Assembly (NCBI RefSeq): GCF_900106995.1
Contig: NZ_FNOK01000028.1
Coordinates: 55,429 to 119,428, forward strand
Source of the DNA: Saccharopolyspora shandongensis
GTDB taxonomy: Bacteria > Actinomycetota > Actinomycetes > Mycobacteriales > Pseudonocardiaceae
Length of the DNA: 64,000 bases
Direction of reading: 5' to 3'
Shown: piece by piece, positions 59,101-64,000 of the stretch
How positions within the stretch are numbered: position 1 is the first letter of the stretch
How the letters are laid out: every line of letters begins with the position of its first letter
Translations under genes and position numbers: made by a program
The notes under the pieces: generated by a model
What the model was told of the DNA's origin: nothing
The model's database searches: none
The model's input: the letters and a program-made list of their open reading frames with translations, nothing else

Positions 59101-61322
59101 TGCGCCTGCCGCTGATCGTCGGCGACCGGCGGGAACTCCAGGTGGTGCGCGACGGCACCGGGCTGTGCCTGGCATCGCGCACCGCCGGGGGCAAGTGGCT
59201 GACGCACGCCACCGCGACCGCGTCCGGGCCGGGTGCGCTGCCCGGCTCGCTGCCGGAGCTCACGGGTACGGCACCGGCCGATCCGGGCGACGTCGGACGC
59301 CATCTGGCTTCGGTCGGTGTGCCGACGATGGCCTTCGACTGGACCATCGAGGAGCTGCACCGCGGTGAGGGCGTGCTGCGCGCGGTGGTGCGCACGGGCC
59401 AGGGTGAAAGCTGGGCCCCGGTGCTCGACGCCGCTCTGTCCATCGCGCCGACCGCACATCCGGGGCCGGCCGCGCTGCGCATGGTCGCGGAGCTGGGTGA
59501 AATCCGGACCAACGGCACACCACCATCCACTGTGGAGATCGTGGTCACCGTCGCCGCGGACGAAGCCGCGGAAGTGCTCATCGCCGACACCACAGGCGCG
59601 GTGGTCGCCGCGATTTCCGGGCTGCGCTACGGCGGCCTGGCCGAAACCGACCGACACGCGGTCAGCCCGCAGGAACTGGTGCACGAGGTCACCTGGCGCC
59701 CGCTGGAGCTCACCACCGCGGACGCCGGCGGTGACGTCCTGGTCGTCGGTTCCGGAACGCTGCGGGACGACCTGGCAGCGGCCGGGGCGCGGTGCCGGTG
59801 GATCGCGGACCCGGAACAGCTGACCGCCGCCGACCTCGGCGAGGTGACCCAGGTCCTGGTGGCGACGCCCCCGGCCCGGGAGGTGCCCGAAGCGGCGACG
59901 CGTGCGGCCTGGTTGCTGCTGCGCACGGCGCAACGGCTCGCGGAACTGGATCCGCCTTCACCACCCCGCCTGTGGTGCATCACCACCGGCGTCCGCGAAG
60001 GCCAGGATGCCGCGCAGCTCGCGCAATCCCCGATGTGGGGTCTGGGCCGGATCATCGCCGGTGAGCACGACGAGCTCTGGGGCGGCGTGGTCGACCTGCC
60101 CGCCGATGAGCCCGCGCACGGCGTGCTGCTCGACGTGATCCGGGCAGCACCCGGCGAAGATGTCATCGCCGTGCGCGACGGCAAGCCGCTCGTCGCGCGC
60201 CTTCGCCGCACCGAACGCGAGCCCGTCCAAGGCTCGTTGACCTGCCACGCCGATGACAGCTACCTGATCAGCGGCGGTCTGGGCGTGCTCGGTCTGGAGA
60301 TCGCCCGCTGGCTCGCGGAACGCGGCGCGCGGCGCCTCGTGCTCGCGGGACGCCGGTCCCTGCCTCCGCGCTCCCGTTGGGATGATCCGGTCGATGCCGA
60401 AACCGCTCGGCAGGTCCGCGGCATCCGGGAGCTGGAAGGCATGGGAGTGACGGTCAAGGTCGTGTCGCTCGACATCGCCGACGCCGACCAGGCCGCCGGC
60501 ATCCTGGTGCCCGATGCGCTCGGCCTTCCGCCGATCCGGGGCGTGGTGCACGCCGCCGGCGTGCTGGACAACCGGATGCTGCGCAACGTCAACGAAGAGT
60601 CGCTGCGCACCGTGCTGCGCCCCAAGGTGACCGGGGCCTGGGTGCTGCACGAGTTGTTCCCGCCCGGCAGCCTGGACTTCTTCGTGTTGTTCTCCTCCTG
60701 CGGCCAGTTGCTCGGGCTGCCCGGCCAAGCCACCTACGGCGCGGCCAACGCCTTCCTCGACGCGCTGGCGGCGCACCGCGACGACACCACCAGCCTCGGC
60801 TGGACCTCGTGGCGCGGACAAGGCATGGCGGCGAACGAGGTCGTCGACCGCGAACTGCGCGCCCGGGGCATCACCGACATCAGCGCCGACGAAGCCTTCG
60901 GGGCGTGGGACCTCGCGTCCCGGTTGGGCACCGGTCACTTCGCGGTCCTCGGCACGATGCCGGTCGACGCGGACACCGACCGCTCCCCGCTGCTCAGCGA
61001 GCTTTCCACGGCGGCGGCCGCGGAACCGGCGGCCGGATCCGACGACGACATCTCCCTCGACCTGCCGCCCGACCAGCTCCGCGAACGCCTGATGGAGGTG
61101 GTCGGCGCCCAGATCGCGGGCGAGATGCGGATGTCGGCGGCGCTGCTGGACGCCCGCAAGTCGCTGCTCGAACAGGGCTTGGACTCGGTGATGACGATCG
61201 TGATCCGACGCCGCCTGGAGAAGCGCTTCGGGTACAAGATCCCGTCGAACCTCCTGTGGCACCAACCGACGGTGACGGCGATCGCAGACCACTTGGTGGA
61301 GCACCTGACCACCTCGTCCTGA
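56193..61322 (+). CDS. Iterative type I PKS of 6-methylsalicylate-synthase type (KS-AT-DH-KR-ACP)
   Basis: 1709 residues from a GTG after GGAAGGAGATTCGATC. The ketosynthase has Cys187 (DTACSASL), the EAHGTGT His and KPNIGHLEAGAG. The acyltransferase has Ser631 (GHSVGE) and DVAFHSPQMD, which suits malonyl-CoA. The dehydratase/thioester-hydrolase-like domain has His936 in YPGSHTIDGTEIVPAAVLLN. The ketoreductase has GGLGVLG near 1361 and Tyr1515 in GQATYGAAN. The carrier has Ser1665 in GLDSVMTIVIRRRLEKRF. The order and motifs are those of bacterial 6-MSAS and naphthoate synthases (ChlB1, NcsB class). A working KR favours 6-methylsalicylic acid or another partly reduced aromatic acid over orsellinic acid. 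No TE is present, as usual for this class. Confidence 0.92.
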   Translation: MRRGQVVNDEEPQIGEPIAVIGAGCRFAGGADSPDEFWAMLTEGRDGIGEMPQDRWQVYRELGPDHASAVRRAGVPGGFLADIEGFDSAFFGLTPREAELMDPQQRILLELTWEALEHAGIPPRSLAGTDAGVFVGIGSDDYGRRMLEDLPGIEAWTGIGSAMCAAANRISYALDLHGPSIAVDTACSASLVAAHLACQSLRAGESEIALVGGINLIISPGLTLTLESAGATAPDGRCKPFDAAANGYGRGEGGGIVVLKRLSAAQRDGDRVLAVIRGSAVNQDGRTNGIMAPNGDAQRELLRETCRRAGIAPETVDYVEAHGTGTRLGDPLEAGALSAVYGSGRPAAEPCLIGSVKPNIGHLEAGAGIASLIKASLSLAHAEIPPSLNYSTGNPLVDWSSSGLRVVTERTPWPQRNGPRRAGVSGFGYGGTIGHLLLEQAPEPTPANPPQQDVEQRLYPISAASEAGLREGAERLADRVAAETAPLDSIGHTLALRRSHLEHRATVVAADHAELEAGLRLVASGEPAPAVSTGSAAAPGTGLVWVFSGHGSQWIGMGRELLADEPAFAAAIDELEPVFAEEIGFSPRKVLLDGDLESVDHIQTMIFAMQLGLAAVWRSYGVRPDAVIGHSVGEIAAAVTAGVLTPQNGARLSCRRSRLLRRVAGAGAMAMAALPFDEVTARLAGRTDVAAAISASPGSTVISGAPEPIEELVASWGAEDVPMRRVASDVAFHSPQMDPLLADLAAAAADLSPGPALIPWYSTALPDPRTTPDSSGQYWATNLRNPVRLAAATQAAAEDGYRAFLEVSAHPVVAHSIGETLAEHGIADAFVGSTLRRNQPESTSLLTAVGTAHCNGIAVDWARLHPAGTLAALPAVPWQRQPHWHESAVGGSGAGLQHEIESHALLGSATGVAGRPAMTLWRTLLDDSCRPYPGSHTIDGTEIVPAAVLLNTFFHADPDGALPALTEVSLRLPLIVGDRRELQVVRDGTGLCLASRTAGGKWLTHATATASGPGALPGSLPELTGTAPADPGDVGRHLASVGVPTMAFDWTIEELHRGEGVLRAVVRTGQGESWAPVLDAALSIAPTAHPGPAALRMVAELGEIRTNGTPPSTVEIVVTVAADEAAEVLIADTTGAVVAAISGLRYGGLAETDRHAVSPQELVHEVTWRPLELTTADAGGDVLVVGSGTLRDDLAAAGARCRWIADPEQLTAADLGEVTQVLVATPPAREVPEAATRAAWLLLRTAQRLAELDPPSPPRLWCITTGVREGQDAAQLAQSPMWGLGRIIAGEHDELWGGVVDLPADEPAHGVLLDVIRAAPGEDVIAVRDGKPLVARLRRTEREPVQGSLTCHADDSYLISGGLGVLGLEIARWLAERGARRLVLAGRRSLPPRSRWDDPVDAETARQVRGIRELEGMGVTVKVVSLDIADADQAAGILVPDALGLPPIRGVVHAAGVLDNRMLRNVNEESLRTVLRPKVTGAWVLHELFPPGSLDFFVLFSSCGQLLGLPGQATYGAANAFLDALAAHRDDTTSLGWTSWRGQGMAANEVVDRELRARGITDISADEAFGAWDLASRLGTGHFAVLGTMPVDADTDRSPLLSELSTAAAAEPAAGSDDDISLDLPPDQLRERLMEVVGAQIAGEMRMSAALLDARKSLLEQGLDSVMTIVIRRRLEKRFGYKIPSNLLWHQPTVTAIADHLVEHLTTSS

Positions 61323-61340
61323 CCGGCTGCAGGAGATAGG

Positions 61341-61381
61341 ACGACGCGGTCCCGCCCACGACGTGAGCGGGACCGCGTCGT
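61341..61381 (+). terminator. Perfect 15-bp hairpin after the PKS gene
   Basis: ACGACGCGGTCCCGC pairs fully with GCGGGACCGCGTCGT around an 11-base loop, 19 bases after the PKS stop. It has no T run, but stem strength and place indicate the end of the operon. The next 300 bases (61382-61684) hold no supported gene. Confidence 0.75.
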
Positions 61382-61684
61382 GAGTGCGTAGCCGCGCTGG
61401 GGCTTCTATAAGCGATTCGACGAGATCGTCTTGCTGGGCGCCCCCTTGGAGGTCTGCTGGAACGCGTGGCTCACCGTGATACCAACACCTTCGGAAATCC
61501 ATCGAAGAACGTGACCGGATCGTGGCAGAAGCGGTCCAGGTCGAGTCGATGCTCTGTGCATCGGCCACTGTGGAGATTGACACCCGGAAGCCGCTCTCTG
61601 GTGTGGTTAACCAGTTGGCGGCCCTCGCAGGTCCAGCTCAGCCGCGCCACTGACTCCTTCGCGTCGCACTGCAGGGCGGCGGTG

Positions 61685-61891
61685 TCAGCGTGCGGTTGAT
61701 GTCCTTGTTCGAGGCAAGGTGACAACGCTTTCTCCCTTCGCCTCGTGGGTGAGTTCGACGAGCAGGGCGCTGAGCGTGCGGATTCGGTCCTGGAGAGCGG
61801 CATTGGCGGCTTCGAGCTCTGCGTTGCGGGCGCACTCGTCCCAACGATCCACCTGTCGCAATCCACACCACCCTGCTCGCAATCGCCACAT
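61685..61891 (-). CDS. Small coiled-coil protein
   Basis: 68 residues from the ATG at 61891, with an in-frame GTG/ATG further upstream also possible. A heptad run (NAELEAANAALQDRIRTLSA, then LLVELTHE) predicts a coiled coil. The ribosome site is weak. No family recognised. It could be a regulator fragment or an element-borne helper; it reads away from the PKS on the other strand. Confidence 0.35.
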   Translation of the reverse strand: MWRLRAGWCGLRQVDRWDECARNAELEAANAALQDRIRTLSALLVELTHEAKGESVVTLPRTRTSTAR

Positions 61892-62058
61892 GATCGCTTG
61901 CGACCCTGACAGGTGTCGGGCGGGTGAGAGAACGCCGAAGCCGTGCAGTCGCAGGCCAATACCTGCCAACACTCCGGGGTGGCCTGACGTCGACACACGC
62001 TGCCCAACCCGACGGTTGGGTGGGTGGCGAGCCCCGCATTGGCGCCACCGTACAGCGC

Positions 62059-62952
62059 CTATGCGCCGAGGTGTGTTCGTGCGGCCTTGAGTGCCGTGTC
62101 GAGTGCCTGGTCCGCCGGGACGGGTACGTCGGGGACTGCTCCGACGCCTTCCCAGTTGGTGCCGGTGACACTGTTGACGGTCCGGGCGGTCGGCACGGTT
62201 ACGAGGATGTGTTGGGTGACTGCGTGGCGGGCCGTCGGGTGCGCGCCGCCACGTGTCGTCTCGCCGACGAGGACAGCTCGGCCGTGCGCCTGAAGGGTGT
62301 ACGCCACGTCCTCGCCCCCAGAGAACGTGATCGCGCTGGTGAGCACATAGACCGGGCGGTCCGCGTAGCGCGGTGCGGGCAGGTGCGCGATCGTCCAGAA
62401 TTGCCGTGTAACGCCGGTGGACCGCTCGTAAATGTCGTTGAGGTGCACCTGGTCGTCGCGGAAGAAGTAGCTGCACCACATCGCGGCTCCTTCTGGTGCC
62501 CCGCCGTGGCATGCGCGGAGGTCCAGGATGAGCGCGGAGCTGTGGGCGACCAGTTGCATAGCCGCGCCGATCGCAGCGGCGCCCTCGTCGGCGGAAGCAA
62601 TGCGCCGGACGTCGATGAGCCCGATGTTCCCGTCCAAGTGCTCGACGCGGCGAATCCCTTGGTTCTCCGCTCTGAGCAGCGCGAGGAACGCGGCCCGTCC
62701 CTCGTCCTCGTCCTCTGGATCCAGCGACTGCGGCTCGTCCGCCCAGAGCAGCCGCAGATGCTTGTCCGGGCACACCTCCTGAAGGTGAGTGGTCACCATC
62801 TCGCAGAGGGCCGGCCCGTCCAAGTCGTCGTACTCACCTGCCGCGAGACGGCAGCGGATCGCGGCGTCGATGTCCACGAGCTTCTCGGGAAAGATGTACC
62901 CTGCCTCGATCCGATCCAGAGCTTGCCTGATTATTTGTTCATTTGTGAGCAC
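62059..62952 (-). CDS. S41-family peptidase-like protein
   Basis: 297 residues from a GTG at 62952; no signal peptide, so it is probably cytoplasmic. The N-terminal helical part (IIRQALDRIEAGYIFPEKLV) resembles the IRBP/tail-specific protease start. The catalytic part has ALILDLRACHGGAPEGAAMW, VYVLTSAITFSGGEDVAYTL with the serine nucleophile, and VGETTRGGAHPTARH. Members of this non-PDZ group are often near antibiotic or lantibiotic loci but substrates are unknown. It lies 740 bases beyond the PKS on the opposite strand and is probably outside the biosynthetic operon. Confidence 0.85.
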   Translation of the reverse strand: MLTNEQIIRQALDRIEAGYIFPEKLVDIDAAIRCRLAAGEYDDLDGPALCEMVTTHLQEVCPDKHLRLLWADEPQSLDPEDEDEGRAAFLALLRAENQGIRRVEHLDGNIGLIDVRRIASADEGAAAIGAAMQLVAHSSALILDLRACHGGAPEGAAMWCSYFFRDDQVHLNDIYERSTGVTRQFWTIAHLPAPRYADRPVYVLTSAITFSGGEDVAYTLQAHGRAVLVGETTRGGAHPTARHAVTQHILVTVPTARTVNSVTGTNWEGVGAVPDVPVPADQALDTALKAARTHLGA

Positions 62953-63128
62953 AACGAGCCATGGTAGACAGTGGACAGCCTGATGGCCAGCGAGTTTCCG
63001 CGCAGCGGGGCGTCTTCTTAGCGGGGCGTCTTCGTAGCGGGGAGGTTGAGTCTGCGGTTAGCCGCAGTCAGGAGATGATCACTCTCCCCTGTGAAACCGC
63101 CTTGCTGTGTCGGCACGCCCAGCACTCG

Positions 63129-63518
63129 TCAGAGCCGTTCGTGGACCCACACGAATCCGATCGCGAATCCGACGCTGATCAACGCCTGGTACGCGAGGAA
63201 GGCCAAGGGGTGTGGTGGCCAGTCGAGCCGCTCGTCCAGGATCAGGCGGGTGCCCACGTCCTGGACGAGCCGGGCGGCCGGGAAGGCGATCATCCAGTAC
63301 AGCGCCACCGGGGCGAAAGTGCCGCCGCGCAGCACGCCGTGCTCCCGCAGGGCGCTGCATCCCGTGCCGAAGGCGGCCAGCGGCAGCCCGAGCGCGACCG
63401 CGGTGACCGCGGCCCAGCTCGCCGGCATGCCGCCGATCAGCGCCAGGCCGCCGGCGAACAGCGCGGAGACCGCCCCGATCATCAATCCGGGCAAGGCGAT
63501 CCGAGGGGTGGCAGTCAT
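63129..63518 (-). CDS. Small four-helix membrane protein
   Basis: 129 residues from the ATG at 63518 with GGGCTCCAAG upstream. Hydrophobic segments are at LMIGAVSALFAGGLALIGG, WAAVTAVALGLPLAAFGTG, FAPVALYWMIAFPAARLV and FLAYQALISVGFAIGFVWV. No catalytic motif. It follows the Nramp-like gene by 50 bases on the same strand and may be its accessory protein. Function unknown. Confidence 0.7.
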   Translation of the reverse strand: MTATPRIALPGLMIGAVSALFAGGLALIGGMPASWAAVTAVALGLPLAAFGTGCSALREHGVLRGGTFAPVALYWMIAFPAARLVQDVGTRLILDERLDWPPHPLAFLAYQALISVGFAIGFVWVHERL

Positions 63519-63568
63519 CTTGGAGCCCGTCTTCGCGTTGGTCTGATTCCCGTCCTCGAAGCCGTTCG

Positions 63569-64000
63569 TCAGCTCACGACCACTCCGTATTCGATGAGGC
63601 TGTAGAAGAGCATTCCGAGGTAGAACACGGCGCCGAAGGCGATGATCAGGTTGCTCCACCATCGTGGCCGGATCGGGCGTGGCAGCATTCGGTTGTTGAC
63701 CAAGAGCAGGACCACGCAGTAGGCGCCCATCGCGAAGGTGGACAGGAACGCGAGGACGTCCAGGATCGCGCCGGGCCCGTCCGCGGGGCCGAACAGCAGG
63801 ATCAGGATGCCGAAGGCGATAACGCCCCACAGGAACGCCGCGTACAGGTGTGACATCCGGAACCGTCGCGCGCCGGGCACGAAGTGGTAGGTCATGTCGG
63901 CCTGGCCGCGGGAGAACGAGTCGAACAGGCCCAGTGTGGCGTTCAGCCCGATCAGGGCGATGAACCCGAGGAACACCGAGCCCAGCACCGGGCCGCCGGC
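63569..64000 (-). CDS. Nramp-like divalent metal transporter, C-terminal part (cut by window edge)
   Basis: The visible 143 residues hold three or four membrane helices with FLGFIALIGLNATLGLFDSF, HLYAAFLWGVIAFGILILLF, the VVLLLVNNRMLPRPIRPRWW loop and SNLIIAFGAVFYLGMLFYSL. The V-N-N-R-x-L-P-x-x-I-R-P-x-W-W loop is typical of a divergent Nramp-like group in actinobacteria. The metal-binding DPGN motif would be outside the window, so metal choice cannot be judged. Confidence 0.65.
   Translation of the reverse strand, partial: AGGPVLGSVFLGFIALIGLNATLGLFDSFSRGQADMTYHFVPGARRFRMSHLYAAFLWGVIAFGILILLFGPADGPGAILDVLAFLSTFAMGAYCVVLLLVNNRMLPRPIRPRWWSNLIIAFGAVFYLGMLFYSLIEYGVVVS

Noticed and set aside
57255..59933. 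892-codon open frame on the minus strand
   Set aside because: Antisense to the PKS gene; no recognisable domain and no ribosome site.
62059..62952. S41-type peptidase considered as part of the NRPS/PKS locus
   Set aside because: It lies beyond a strong hairpin, on the opposite strand and 740 bases away, with no shared control element seen.
1..64000. tRNA, rRNA and CRISPR arrays
   Set aside because: No cloverleaf-like or conserved rRNA stretch and no regularly spaced repeats were noticed by eye on either strand; a covariance-model search could still find a divergent small RNA.

Overview
The window is high-GC DNA from a filamentous-type actinobacterium. Pseudonocardiaceae (Saccharopolyspora/Amycolatopsis-like) is my best guess. 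The support is codon use, actinobacterial forms of coproheme decarboxylase and OhrR-like MarR, an F420-type LLM oxidoreductase, a mycofactocin-type SDR remnant, a LAL regulator, many GTG starts, and a benABCD/catRBAC layout. No rRNA, tRNA or CRISPR array was seen.

Region 1 (1-8.4 kb) is a worn accessory segment. It holds a DyP-type peroxidase (cut by the window edge) with two unknown co-oriented genes, a frameshifted IS3-family transposase, a small secreted protein, a decayed membrane-protein remnant, a HisC-like aminotransferase, chdC, a truncated IS605-type tnpB, and a frameshifted glbO. Region 2 (8.5-15.5 kb) has ctaD, a thiosulfate sulfurtransferase divergent from an OhrR-like MarR regulator, a VOC pseudogene and a large LAL regulator. 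A 15-bp palindrome family (CACYAAY-N-RTTRGTG) lies upstream of the aminotransferase, ctaD, the sulfurtransferase and the MarR gene, suggesting one local regulon.

Region 3 (15.2-25.1 kb) is a complete benzoate-to-muconolactone pathway. The operon benA-benB-benCD-benK runs leftward and catR-catB-catA-catC runs rightward from a shared divergent promoter, closed by a strong terminator. benC and benD are one 897-residue gene with a repeat-bearing linker and a GntR-type FCD domain between the two enzymes. A second, broken copy of the benD 3' end lies on the other side of benK.

Region 4 (25.4-39.9 kb) is mixed: a thioredoxin-reductase-like/XRE-cupin/methyltransferase group, DUF1684 and SnoaL-like proteins, a BlaI/M56 pair divergent from a DsbA-like/CcdA-like redox pair with two BlaI-type dyads between them, a phospholipase C pseudogene, a secreted GH27 alpha-galactosidase, a HAD protein lacking its nucleophile Asp, a glyA-like pseudogene next to alanine dehydrogenase, and two unknown proteins.

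Region 5 (40-61.4 kb) is a biosynthetic locus. A rightward operon encodes a clavaminate-synthase-type oxygenase, a flavin reductase, a cation/proton antiporter, SbnB, a C-A-T-C NRPS, a KAS III-like acyltransferase and a 6-methylsalicylate-synthase-type PKS; sbnA is divergent. SbnA/SbnB would supply L-2,3-diaminopropionate, the PKS an aromatic acid, and the KAS III-like enzyme and NRPS would join them. To the left, on the minus strand, are a DegT-family protein with His in place of the PLP Lys, a frameshifted LLM oxidoreductase, a 54-residue Arg-rich ORF and truncated SDR/TetR genes. IS481-type scraps lie between the two parts. I take this hybrid aryl/diaminopropionate locus as the best candidate for an undescribed system.

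Region 6 (61.4-64 kb) has a small coiled-coil ORF, an S41-type peptidase, a small membrane protein and the 3' part of an Nramp-like transporter.
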